Below are positions 15,514 through 23,722 of a DNA stretch of 30,755 nt, piece by piece. Positions within the stretch are counted from its first letter, which is position 1. Each line of letters opens with the position of its first letter. A program made the position numbers and the translations under genes. The stretch comes from Coriobacteriaceae bacterium (GTDB lineage: Bacteria > Actinomycetota > Coriobacteriia > Coriobacteriales > UMGS124), in the NCBI GenBank assembly GCA_019420325.1, contig JAHZHK010000009.1, forward strand, positions 14,905 through 45,659, read 5' to 3'. Under the pieces are notes generated by a model. That model saw nothing but the letters and a program-made list of their open reading frames with translations. It did not search any database and was not told the DNA's origin.

Positions 15514-16455
15514 CTAAGCGGTGATGGTTGGGCCTTGATCGGTCGTATTGGAATCGCACGTACGCGGCTGCCCCTCATCCGATGACTGCGACGAGGGAGC
15601 GGGGTCTCGGACCTCGGCGTCGACGTGCACCACGTCGTCATGGTCGGACGCCTTACGCAGGTAGTACATGCCGGCAGCAATGGCCGCGGCGCCCGGGCCC
15701 GGCAAGACGAGCATGGGCAGCCCTGCCATGATAAGCAATGCGCCCACCGCTTTGTTGCCCACAGGGCCAAAGTCGTCCTTGGCACCCTTGGGATACACAC
15801 GAGCATAATCGCGCTTGCCGCCCGGCCCCTTGACGTAAGCCTCGACCACGACGTCTTGGCCGGTGCGGGTGTTGTGCACCGTGTGGGCATGCGCATCAGC
15901 CTCGCGCATGTCCGCCGCGTTCTTCACCGCGACCTCGGCGACCGCCTTGGCCGCCGTCTTGCCCGCTCGGCTCGCCGCCGTCTTCGCCGCGCTGGCAGCC
16001 GCATTGGCCACGGCGCTTGCAGGGCGCTTACCCTTGAGGGCGGCAAAGGCTGCAGACTGCGCGGCCTCCACTGCCGCCTCGGCCACGGCGGGAGCCGCCT
16101 TCTCGACGGCATCCACCACAGCAGGCGCGGTGCGCGACGCAGCCCGTTGCACGGCAGGCACCGCAGCTTGAACGCCGTCGTAGGCCGCCTGCGCACCCGT
16201 CTGCACCCCATGGGCAACGGTTTCGGCAGCATGCCGCGCGGCTACGGGTGCCTGAGCGGCCACCTCGCGCGCCTTCTCGGCAGCCTTGCCAGCGGCGTCC
16301 TTCACAGCTGGCGTCACATGCTCGGCGGCATCCTTCATAGCGGGCGCAATACGCTCAGCGGCATCCTTCACAGCAGGCACGGCGGCACGCGCCGCGCGCT
16401 CAGCTTCCAAGCGCGCCTTGCGTCCAAAGGCCATGACCTTGCTTGTCAAATCCAT
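15514..16455 (-). CDS. Ala-rich LEA-like 11-residue-repeat protein with C-terminal PGPG membrane hairpin
   Basis: 313 residues, GAGGTGACGAT directly before ATG. Residues about 20-185 are a very Ala/Lys/Glu-rich amphipathic helix with exact 11-residue repeats near 26-58 (PAVKDAAERIA, PAMKDAAEHVT, PAVKDAAGKAA), the period of LEA and apolipoprotein-like helices that lie on membranes. A hydrophilic segment (190-230) follows, then a hydrophobic hairpin (about 237-268) with PMLVLPGPGAAAIAAGMYYLRK. This resembles the PGPG-type small membrane proteins. The tail is acidic and Ser/Thr-rich. It is the middle gene of the operon, 31 bases after the TPR-like gene. A membrane-surface scaffold is plausible but not shown. 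Confidence 0.75.
   Translation of the reverse strand: MDLTSKVMAFGRKARLEAERAARAAVPAVKDAAERIAPAMKDAAEHVTPAVKDAAGKAAEKAREVAAQAPVAARHAAETVAHGVQTGAQAAYDGVQAAVPAVQRAASRTAPAVVDAVEKAAPAVAEAAVEAAQSAAFAALKGKRPASAVANAAASAAKTAASRAGKTAAKAVAEVAVKNAADMREADAHAHTVHNTRTGQDVVVEAYVKGPGGKRDYARVYPKGAKDDFGPVGNKAVGALLIMAGLPMLVLPGPGAAAIAAGMYYLRKASDHDDVVHVDAEVRDPAPSSQSSDEGQPRTCDSNTTDQGPTITA
16291..16389 (-). repeat. Three 33-bp in-frame direct repeats
   Basis: GCGGC(G/A)TCCTTCA(C/T)AGC recurs at 16292, 16325 and 16358. It encodes the 11-residue helical repeats of the Ala-rich protein. The nucleotide identity suggests recent internal duplication. Confidence 0.75.
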
Positions 16456-16486
16456 ATCGTCACCTCATTGCTTCGGTCACGGGCGC

Positions 16487-19400
16487 TTATACCTCCAGCG
16501 AGCTGAGCACCGGGGCCATGGCGTCGTCGTGCCTGCCTATGGCAGAGGCCCCCAGCAACTTGAAGGCAAGACCCTTGTTCCCCGCATCGAGCACGGTGCC
16601 TGCGGCCTTCACCAGAAAGTCGATGTTACGTTGGCAAAGGTCGAGGTCAATGCCCGCCCCTTGCAAGACGAGCTTCGCCTCGCGCTCGGTAAACGTCTTT
16701 ATCTCGACACCCCTGCGCTCGGCCAGGTCACGCAGCTCAGTGGAGGCGACATCGGCCAGCGTGCGATCGTAGGCGACGCTGCGCTGGTAGCATGCCATGC
16801 CGGCGTCGAGCTCGTCGGTCATGCAGAAGGCGTATCCCAGCCAGTAGAGCGCAAGCCCCAGGTCCTTGGGGTTCCACATGATCTTGAAGGCACTCTTGAG
16901 CGTCGAGATTTCGCTCACATAGTCAAACGACGAGAAGTAGCAGCGAGCCAGGCGCAGGTAGCTTGCCGCCACACTCGGGGCGAGCTCAACGCAACGCCGA
17001 GCGTGCGCAATAGCCTGTTCGGAAGCGTCGAGGTTGTCGTCGAGCAGGGAAGACAGACGGTAGTGCGCCATGAAGTACTCGTCGGCGCACAAGGCCAAAT
17101 CGCGACCCGCCAGGTCGTCCGTGCAGCACAGGCCATACAAGGCGCGCGCGGCGTACGAGTCGAAATAGCGGAAGCACCGCGTCTTGGAGTCAACGAACCA
17201 CCCGTTCATGTCGGAGGAGTCAACCATCTCCTCCAGGATGCGACGCGCCTCGTGGGGATTCTTGCCCACCGCCTGTGCGGCACGGGCCATCTGAGCCTGC
17301 AGGCCATAGATGTCGTCGAGCGCCATGGCCGCCTCCTCATGCGAGTCCGCCTCAATGGCGTCGGTCGCGATGCCCTCGATCACACGCATGAGGGCCGCAC
17401 GCGTGAGGGGGTTTTCTGTGCGCTCATAGGCATCGCGGGCCTGGGCAATCGCCGCAAGGCTGTCGTCGCCCTCAAAGCTCTCCATGATGTGGCGGGCCTC
17501 TTCCTTGCGACTCGCACCCTCGAAAATGCCGAGGTCGCAGACGCGACGAGCCGCCAGTTCGGCCCCACCTTCCTCAGACAGGACACGTTGGTCGAGCTCA
17601 ACCTCGCGCACGGCCTCCTCATTGGCAAAGGGTTCATCGCCCAGGTTGAAGAGGGGCTTCACGCCCACAAGCCCGCGATGTGCATCAAGGCTGAAGACAT
17701 GAGGAGCGCTGGAAATCGCCTCGAACGGGTCGGCCTGGCAGCGGGCGCGGCCGTCGGCGTCGATAAGCATGGCATTAAGCTGGTCTCGGCTCAGGCGGGC
17801 GGAGAGCACGCACTCAGGTTCGGTGGGGGCACAAATCTCACCGATACCAGGCAAGATGAGGAAGGGCTCAGGCTTTGCGCCATTGGCCGACGCGCCGGCG
17901 AGCTTTTGCGCGGCGCCAAACCCACGCCGCACATTCACCCAAACCTGCTCTACATCGGGACATGCCCAAAAACCAACGGCCGCGCATGCCAAAAGAGAGA
18001 AGGCCGCGTAGCGGCTCGCAAGCCCCTGGCGCATTTCCTCATCGCATGGTTGCCAACACCCCTGCTCCTTGTCCCAGCGCAGACCCGGCATGACGCAGGC
18101 GGGCATCGATGCAATCTCCACCACCAGGGTATGTCCCTTGGCGTCGTAATCAAACTCATATTCCAGGCGATACGGCAGGCGCAGACACTCGCACCCCCGC
18201 GCGAAAGCCATGCGAACGTCGAGGTCTCCCGCTCCAGCAGGAGCAGGCTGGGCATGCACGGGATTGCCGCCCAGGTACGGATCGGCCGCGGCCAGGGCAT
18301 GGTCGGTGCACCATGCGTCGAGCTCGGCAGTCTCAGCGGGACCCATCGCCTGCAGTTTTTCGGCACCGTAGGCACACTGCATTCCCACAAGGCGATTGAA
18401 CAGGCCCTCGGCCTCCAACAACATGCGGGCCCCCTCTGCGTTTACCTGCGAGGGGTCGAAGATGACATAGAACGTGTCCGCATACTTTGTCGTACGCATC
18501 ATCTTGATTTGCGGGGCAGGAGCCGCAGAGTTTGCAGAACCCGGAGCCGCGCCGAGCACCGTGAGGCCGGGGATTCCGCTGGCGGCAAGGGCACCGCCGA
18601 TCATGGCGGCGATGTGCTGCACGACCTGGCTTGCCTGGGGAGCGTCTCCGGTAGGCTGGGGCGCAAGCGAGCCCAAGAAGGGCACGCCGGCCGGCATGAT
18701 TCCATCCTGCAGGCCCACCGTCTCACCCAGCGAAGCTGGGTCGACGCCGTCAAAACCCGCCTCGCGCAGAGTTTGCGCTGCATAGGACACCAAACCCGGC
18801 ACGAGCACGCCAGGGTGGCCCTGGGCCTCGTCGTCCATGTCGATGATGCCCTGTGCCGCCTCGAGCACGTCAGTGGTGCGTAGCTTGCTCAGCGCATCGC
18901 GCACGCCCATGCCCGTCAAGGAGTATCCCCCGTCGTGCGGGAACTGCCAGAACACGAGAAATGCCACGGCGGCGGCCGCGCACAGCGTGAGCCCTGAGGC
19001 ATCGCAGCCCAGGTTCACGCGAGAGCTCGCAAGGGCGATACCTCCCGTTGCTTCCACAAACTCACAGGCACGAAAAGCGGGAGCCTTCTCCTGGGCAACC
19101 TCCACGCATCCCGCACCCTCGCGGTTTGCATAGCGTTTGAACTGCACGTCAGGCATGCGTGCAGGCGGCATCGACAGGGCCTCGCCGGTGGCGAACACGC
19201 GGCCGAACTCGTCGATAAGCGCCAAGATACGCACGCGGCACGCATGGTAGGTGCTCAAGATGCACGGCAGGCGGCGCATGGGCCTGGCGTCGACCGTGGG
19301 GTCGTCGCCCACTGCAAACGACACAAGCCAGGAGGCGCCGGCGGCAGGCAGGGGAATTCCCTGGGCGACGAGGCAATAGCCCACACCCTCGGGCGCGCCC

Positions 19401-19666
19401 GTCGGCATGGGGACCTTCTGTACCTTGGAACCTTTCGGCAGGTCATATAAGCCCTCGTCATCGGTCTGCGGGACAGATGCGACGGCCGCAAACCGACCCT
19501 GCAGCGCATTGAAGACCCGCTCTATGAGACCTGCCTTGGGCGGCACGGCACCGGCGTCGCCGGCAATGTCAAGGGCGCCGTCCTGCGACACAAGGAAAGA
19601 CGGCTCCGGCACAGGCGCAGGATGCGTGCAGGGCGCCTGCACATCTGTCTGCTGATTTGCGCTCAC
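16487..19666 (-). CDS. Large TPR-like protein of unknown function (1059 aa)
   Basis: 1059 residues from GTG 19666. AGAGGT lies upstream and an in-frame TAA precedes, fixing the start. There is no N-terminal signal, but hydrophobic stretches occur at 224-243 (TLCAAAAVAFLVFWQF) and near 540-565 (FSLLACAAVGFWAC). Residues about 300-400 are Ala/Gly/Pro-rich and probably flexible. From about 700 the protein is helical, and 900-985 has paired helices like tetratricopeptide repeats (SYLRLARCYFSSFDY, ALYWLGYAFCMTDELDAG). The final part is also helical and polar. It is likely a large scaffold with partner-binding repeats; I cannot name a family. It heads the operon with the 15514-16455 and 14844-15494 genes. 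Confidence 0.75.
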   Translation of the reverse strand: MSANQQTDVQAPCTHPAPVPEPSFLVSQDGALDIAGDAGAVPPKAGLIERVFNALQGRFAAVASVPQTDDEGLYDLPKGSKVQKVPMPTGAPEGVGYCLVAQGIPLPAAGASWLVSFAVGDDPTVDARPMRRLPCILSTYHACRVRILALIDEFGRVFATGEALSMPPARMPDVQFKRYANREGAGCVEVAQEKAPAFRACEFVEATGGIALASSRVNLGCDASGLTLCAAAAVAFLVFWQFPHDGGYSLTGMGVRDALSKLRTTDVLEAAQGIIDMDDEAQGHPGVLVPGLVSYAAQTLREAGFDGVDPASLGETVGLQDGIMPAGVPFLGSLAPQPTGDAPQASQVVQHIAAMIGGALAASGIPGLTVLGAAPGSANSAAPAPQIKMMRTTKYADTFYVIFDPSQVNAEGARMLLEAEGLFNRLVGMQCAYGAEKLQAMGPAETAELDAWCTDHALAAADPYLGGNPVHAQPAPAGAGDLDVRMAFARGCECLRLPYRLEYEFDYDAKGHTLVVEIASMPACVMPGLRWDKEQGCWQPCDEEMRQGLASRYAAFSLLACAAVGFWACPDVEQVWVNVRRGFGAAQKLAGASANGAKPEPFLILPGIGEICAPTEPECVLSARLSRDQLNAMLIDADGRARCQADPFEAISSAPHVFSLDAHRGLVGVKPLFNLGDEPFANEEAVREVELDQRVLSEEGGAELAARRVCDLGIFEGASRKEEARHIMESFEGDDSLAAIAQARDAYERTENPLTRAALMRVIEGIATDAIEADSHEEAAMALDDIYGLQAQMARAAQAVGKNPHEARRILEEMVDSSDMNGWFVDSKTRCFRYFDSYAARALYGLCCTDDLAGRDLALCADEYFMAHYRLSSLLDDNLDASEQAIAHARRCVELAPSVAASYLRLARCYFSSFDYVSEISTLKSAFKIMWNPKDLGLALYWLGYAFCMTDELDAGMACYQRSVAYDRTLADVASTELRDLAERRGVEIKTFTEREAKLVLQGAGIDLDLCQRNIDFLVKAAGTVLDAGNKGLAFKLLGASAIGRHDDAMAPVLSSLEV

Positions 19667-19686
19667 GAGTGGTTACCTCTTCTCAT
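19663..19686 (-). CDS. Candidate 7-codon leader ORF overlapping the 1059-aa gene start
   Basis: ATG at 19686 with GGAGGTG 9 bases upstream. It encodes MRRGNHS, and its TGA stop (19665-19663) shares two bases with the GTG start of the large gene. It has a stronger ribosome site than the gene itself, so it may feed ribosomes to it by termination-reinitiation. It could also be chance. Confidence 0.35.
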   Translation of the reverse strand: MRRGNHS

Positions 19687-19844
19687 CTTTTGTTTCACCT
19701 CCAAGTTTCCCACACCTGAGCCCATCATGCGAGGTAATAACAAAATATGGGCGTGTTCGTCGCAAGGTTGCCCACATGCATGCCGCACATGGCTATCATT
19801 GCTCATGCACACAACGCCATCCCCTCACCTGAACCGAGGAAACC

Positions 19845-20804
19845 ATGCCACAAGCACCCCACGGCCGCTTCGCACCCACGCCTTCGGGCCGCATGCATCT
19901 TGGGAACGTGTGGTGCGCGCTCGTCGCCTGGCTCGCCGTGCGCACGGAAGGCGGCATGCTCACCCTGCGCATCGAAGACCTCGACCCGCGCAAGACCCCT
20001 GCCGGCGCCACCGAGGCGCTCATCGACGACCTGCGTTGGCTCGGTCTCGACTGGGACGAGGGCCCCGTCTTCCAAAGCGAGCGTGCAGCCATATACGAGC
20101 AGTACGCCGCCCGTCTTGAGCGCATGGAGCTCACCTACCCCTGCTTCTGCTCGCGCGCCGAGCTGCATGCCGCGCAGGCCCCCCACGCAAGCGACGGAAC
20201 ACCCATTTACGCAGGCACCTGCCGCGCCCTCACCGACGAGCAAGTTCGCGAGCGCTCCCACATGCGTCCGGCGGCGCTGCGCCTGCGCGTACCTGAGGCC
20301 ACAGATCCCGCGGGCACGATTCAGTTCGCCGACGAGGTCTACGGCGACCAGCTCGAATGCCTGGCACAGGAATGCGGCGACTTCCTTGTGCGTCGCAGCG
20401 ACGGTGTGCACGCCTATCAGCTTGCCGTCACCGTCGACGACGCACTCATGGGCGTCGACTACGTGGTGCGCGGCCGCGACCTCCTGCCCTCGTGCGCCCG
20501 GCAGATCTACCTGCAGCGCCTGCTCGGATTTGACCAGCCTCGCTATGCGCACCTGCCCATGCTCATGGCACCCGACGGCACGCGCCGCCTGTCCAAACGC
20601 GAACGCGACTGCGACCTGGGCTTCATGCGCGACCACTTTGGCACGCCCGAGGTCCTCATCGGCAGGCTCGCCCACCTCACGGGCCTCGTCGACTCCCCCG
20701 AGCCCCTCTCAGCCCGCGAGCTGGCAAGCGTCTTCTCGTGGGACCGCCTGCGTGCGACAGCCAGGAAGGGCGACATCGCCGTACCGGGAAGCTTCTTCTG
20801 CTAA
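19845..20804 (+). CDS. gluQ: Glutamyl-Q tRNA(Asp) synthetase
   Basis: 319 residues, GAGGAAACC directly before ATG. A truncated GluRS paralogue that charges glutamate onto queuosine at position 34 of tRNA-Asp. The class I motif reads HLGN (18-21) within RFAPTPSGRMHLGN, and the second signature is RLSKRERD near 246-252. The zinc site CFCSRAE..., Tyr, ...TCR is present near 101-125, which is a hallmark of GluQRS. The anticodon-binding domain of true GluRS is missing, as expected from the length. Monocistronic; the tRNA-Ser gene follows 141 bases later. Confidence 0.93.
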   Translation: MPQAPHGRFAPTPSGRMHLGNVWCALVAWLAVRTEGGMLTLRIEDLDPRKTPAGATEALIDDLRWLGLDWDEGPVFQSERAAIYEQYAARLERMELTYPCFCSRAELHAAQAPHASDGTPIYAGTCRALTDEQVRERSHMRPAALRLRVPEATDPAGTIQFADEVYGDQLECLAQECGDFLVRRSDGVHAYQLAVTVDDALMGVDYVVRGRDLLPSCARQIYLQRLLGFDQPRYAHLPMLMAPDGTRRLSKRERDCDLGFMRDHFGTPEVLIGRLAHLTGLVDSPEPLSARELASVFSWDRLRATARKGDIAVPGSFFC

Positions 20805-20903
20805 GCGGGACTGAGAATCCGGCTCGAACCCTGCAAAAGGGGCGTTTTCGCGCCCAAATCTCAAGGAATTGTGCAGAGTTGCTAAAATACCTGCCATTTG
20901 GGC

Positions 20904-20933
20904 TTGTGCGAATGACCAATATTGCGGTATGCT
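20904..20933 (+). promoter_or_regulatory. Candidate promoter for tRNA-Ser
   Basis: TTGTGC, 18 bases, TATGCT, ending 12 bases before the mature tRNA. A second candidate (TGCTAAAAT, -10 at 20883-20888) lies upstream. Neither is strong. Confidence 0.3.
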
Positions 20934-20945
20934 CCCTCAGCACGC

Positions 20946-21039
20946 GGAGAGCTGACCGAGAGGCCGAAGGTGCTCGCCTGCTAAGCGAGTAAGGGACCAT
21001 AAAGTCCCTTCTAGGGTTCGAATCCCTAGCTCTCCGCCA
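20946..21039 (+). tRNA. serX: tRNA-Ser (anticodon GCU), CCA encoded
   Basis: Acceptor GGAGAGC pairs with GCTCTCC, discriminator G, then encoded CCA. The anticodon stem CTCGC/GCGAG encloses CTGCTAA with GCT at the centre, reading AGC/AGU Ser codons. The long variable arm (AAGGGACCATAAAGTCCCTT) is typical of class II tRNAs. The T loop is GGTTCGAATCC. Total 94 bases. Confidence 0.96.
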
Positions 21040-21050
21040 CGCGCACATTC

Positions 21051-21082
21051 AAGGGACCGGGCATGTTGCCTGGTCCCTTTTG
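21051..21082 (+). terminator. Terminator after tRNA-Ser
   Basis: AAGGGACCGGGCA pairs with TGCCTGGTCCCTT (13 pairs, one wobble) around TGT, followed by a short T-run. It starts 12 bases after the tRNA. Confidence 0.85.
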
Positions 21083-21222
21083 CGTTTCTGGGGCAAAAAA
21101 AGGACATACGGTTGCTCCTTGTGCATCATTCGCGCGCCGCGCCGTGCGCACACGCACTCGCGAACCCCAAGCTCCCACCAGACGACACGACGCGCCCATT
21201 GCCGCCCTCGCCACCTCACATC

Positions 21223-21257
21223 AAAAAGCCCCGCCCCCGCACGAGCGGAAGCAGGGC
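21223..21257 (-). terminator. Terminator after lipoprotein gene
   Basis: On the minus strand GCCCTGCTTCCGC pairs with GCGGGGGCGGGGC (13 pairs with G-T wobbles) around TCGT, then TTTTT. It lies 31 bases after the stop. Confidence 0.85.
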
Positions 21258-21287
21258 TCACATCGCAATGAAAAGCAGGCTGCGCCC

Positions 21288-22286
21288 CTAGGGCACCCAC
21301 ACCGCGGCAACAACTGGCATACCGCCGTTGCTGAACACGCAGTGGCAGGTGACCTCGCTGTACTCGTAGTCGAGGTAGAGCAGCGCCTGAGCTGTCTGGT
21401 TGGGAACCAACGACCCAAGGGCGTTCACCACGGAGTTCGGGAACCACCAGGAAGCATCGGAGAGTTGATAGCTCTCCGATGAGTACAGCCTGTACGCCAC
21501 GTTGGAGAAGCTCATCGTCTTGCCGGAGTTGTTCGTCACACGCAGCGGGATTCCCACCACGCCCCTGCCGTCCCAGTACTCGTCGCCCGGGGCCGACACA
21601 GTGGCCCACTCGTAGGCAGAGACGTCGGTGCTGAACACAAGCGTAAGGCCGTCGACGTCGAACGATTCTCCCTGCGGAATCGCCTGGGCGGCATCAATCC
21701 CGCTGAGGTTGGTGGGGAAGGGACCGACTCCGCACTGCGGGTCATACGCAACCTCGAAGCTCACCGAGGGCTTGCGACCCAGCAGGTTGTCGAACTGCAC
21801 CGTGTAGGTTCCCGCCCCACTGTAGGGCAGGTAGATCTTGCACGTGGTGCTTCCGTTCACCGCGATGTTGCCGGTGTTGCGGATGTCGTCGGCATACCTG
21901 CTCGACAGGCTGGTCAACTGCGAGCCGTCGGGACCATAGGCCTTACAGTACATATCGCTGATCACACTGCTCAGCTCGCCGAGGTTGACGGCCGTCACGG
22001 GAACGGCGACCACGAGATGGCCGTTGAGGTTGCTCGACATGTCGTCGATCAGCAGCCACTGCCAATACCTGCTCTCAACGTTGAACTGCACCTCGAGCCC
22101 CTCGAGCTCAAGGAAGCCCGGGTCCGTCGTTTCCTGGCTGGCAGTGGCGTTGGGGTTCTCGATACCGAGGAGGGAGCAGCCGCCGGCAAGCCCTGCGAGC
22201 GCAGCGCCACCCAGGGCCATCAGACCCGCGCGAAGCACGCGGCGACGGTCCATGGGCACACCCTGTGTTTGGCTCTTGTCGTACAT
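21288..22286 (-). CDS. Tat-type lipoprotein with two tandem Ig-like domains
   Basis: 332 residues from ATG 22286. Starts at 22328 (GTG) or 22253 (ATG) are possible because no upstream Shine-Dalgarno site is decisive. The signal has a twin arginine (DRRRVLRAG, 13-21), a hydrophobic core, and a lipobox LAGGC with Cys37 as the acylation site, so it is an extracellular lipoprotein. Two similar beta-rich modules follow (about 50-180 and 200-325). Both start with a G-L-x-(V/L)-x-F strand, then a W-containing loop, a VxVPV- or GIPLRV-type strand, and Y-rich strands ending in hydrophobic pairs. The layout is like the DUF4352/telomeric-repeat-type Ig folds of Gram-positive lipoproteins. The function is unknown; ligand binding at the surface is plausible. 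It lies 49 bases after the helicase gene. Confidence 0.8.
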   Translation of the reverse strand: MYDKSQTQGVPMDRRRVLRAGLMALGGAALAGLAGGCSLLGIENPNATASQETTDPGFLELEGLEVQFNVESRYWQWLLIDDMSSNLNGHLVVAVPVTAVNLGELSSVISDMYCKAYGPDGSQLTSLSSRYADDIRNTGNIAVNGSTTCKIYLPYSGAGTYTVQFDNLLGRKPSVSFEVAYDPQCGVGPFPTNLSGIDAAQAIPQGESFDVDGLTLVFSTDVSAYEWATVSAPGDEYWDGRGVVGIPLRVTNNSGKTMSFSNVAYRLYSSESYQLSDASWWFPNSVVNALGSLVPNQTAQALLYLDYEYSEVTCHCVFSNGGMPVVAAVWVP

Positions 22287-22335
22287 CAAGGGGTTCTCGC
22301 CTTTCGATACCAGGTAGGAAACGTGCACCTACCGA

Positions 22336-23589
22336 TTAAGAATGCCTACCAAAGCGCCCACCGGCCGGGCCCCTGCCACGGGAGCGAGATCCACTGAAGA
22401 CGCTGCGCTGCGAGCGCGACGTCGCGCGCTTCTCGTTGGGGACGATGCGGCCCTGGGCGAACGTGAAATCCGCGGGCTCCCACACGGGCACGAGCTGCTT
22501 GGTGAAGTACTCGATCTCGCGCAGCGGGCCCACCTCGTCGGGCGCCAGGAACGTGAACGCCACGCCGCTCTCACCCGCGCGGCCCGTACGACCGATGCGG
22601 TGCACGTAATCCTCTGGGTCGAGCGGGACGTCGAAGTTCACGACCCAGTCGATGTCAGACACGTCGATGCCGCGGCTCATGACGTCGGTGGCCACGAGCG
22701 CCTCGAGCTCGCCGGAACGGAAGCCGTTCAGCGCGCGCTCGCGCTGCTTCTGAGCGCGGTCGGCGTGCATGACGCCCACCTTGAGGCCCTCGCGCTCAAG
22801 CGCGGCGGCAACGGAGTCCACGCGCTGCTTGGTACGGCAGAACACGAGCACGCGCCTGGGGTGCCCGGTGTCGATGAGGTGGGTGAGCAGGCTTACCTTC
22901 TGTCCCTGCACCACGGGTACAAGGCGCTGCTCCACCGTGTCGGCCGTCTGACCGGAGCGGGAAATCTCGACAAGCACGGGGTCGCGCAGCATCGTGGGCA
23001 TACTCTGCTGGATGTCGCCCGAGATGGTGGCCGAGAACAGCAGGGTCTGGCGCGTGCGGGGAAGCCTCGCCACAATCTTGCGCACGCTGGGCCAAAAGCC
23101 CATGTCAAGCATGCGGTCAGCCTCGTCGAGCACGAGAATCTGCACGTGCGACAGATCGACTTCCTTGCGCTCCATGAGGTCGATGAGTCGGCCGGGCGTG
23201 GCCACAAGCACATCGCAGCCCGCCTTGAGGCGCTTGAGCTGACGGTCGTAGCGCTCGCCGCCGATGACCGTGGCGACGCACTGGCCTGTGACGGAGCAGA
23301 GCTTGTCGGCCACAGTGTCGATCTGCTGGGCGAGCTCGCGGGTGGGCGTGATGATGAGGGAACGCGGGGCGACCTCGCCCTTCGCGGCCTTGCCCACAAG
23401 CTGAAGCACCGGCAGTGTGAACGCGCCGGTCTTGCCCGTGCCTGTTTGCGCGGACGCCACGACGTCGCGCCCTTCGAGCACGACGGGGATGGCCTGCGCC
23501 TGCACAGGCGTCGGGTTGGTGAAGCCCAGAGCGGCCACACCCTCGAGTAGTTGCTCGTTAAGCCCGAGCTCGGCAAATGTGATATCCAT
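22336..23589 (-). CDS. DEAD-box ATP-dependent RNA helicase
   Basis: 417 residues. All motifs are present: Q motif (FTNPTPVQ, 23-30), Walker A AQTGTGKT (47-54), PTREL, TPGR, DEAD (155-158), SAT (187-189), and HRIGRTGRAG in the second RecA domain. The C-terminal tail (390-417) is Arg/Gly/Ser-rich (SRSRGRGPAGGRFGRHS), similar to RhlE-type RNA-binding tails. The enzyme unwinds structured RNA in the cytoplasm, for ribosome assembly or mRNA decay. ATG at 23589 has only a weak AGG upstream. It is separated from tadA by a terminator, so it should have its own promoter. Confidence 0.94.
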   Translation of the reverse strand: MDITFAELGLNEQLLEGVAALGFTNPTPVQAQAIPVVLEGRDVVASAQTGTGKTGAFTLPVLQLVGKAAKGEVAPRSLIITPTRELAQQIDTVADKLCSVTGQCVATVIGGERYDRQLKRLKAGCDVLVATPGRLIDLMERKEVDLSHVQILVLDEADRMLDMGFWPSVRKIVARLPRTRQTLLFSATISGDIQQSMPTMLRDPVLVEISRSGQTADTVEQRLVPVVQGQKVSLLTHLIDTGHPRRVLVFCRTKQRVDSVAAALEREGLKVGVMHADRAQKQRERALNGFRSGELEALVATDVMSRGIDVSDIDWVVNFDVPLDPEDYVHRIGRTGRAGESGVAFTFLAPDEVGPLREIEYFTKQLVPVWEPADFTFAQGRIVPNEKRATSRSQRSVFSGSRSRGRGPAGGRFGRHS

Positions 23590-23645
23590 GCATCGCAGTA
23601 TGACCTATATACGCGCGTTTAGCCACATTCTGCGCCCGGATGCAT

Positions 23646-23678
23646 AAAAAGAGGGCGTTTTCAACTCAAAACAGCCCT
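23646..23678 (-). terminator. Terminator after tadA
   Basis: On the minus strand, AGGGC then GTTTT pair with AAAAC then GCCCT (one bulged T), 6-base loop, followed by CTTTTT. Confidence 0.8.
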
Positions 23679-23722
23679 GGTCGACGGCCATTTCTTTCAG
23701 AATCGTCACTTTCGAAGGCACA

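Noticed and set aside
16286..18883. 865-codon plus-strand frame opposite the TPR-like gene
   Set aside because: No ribosome site, no domain, and the minus-strand gene fits operon spacing and start signals.
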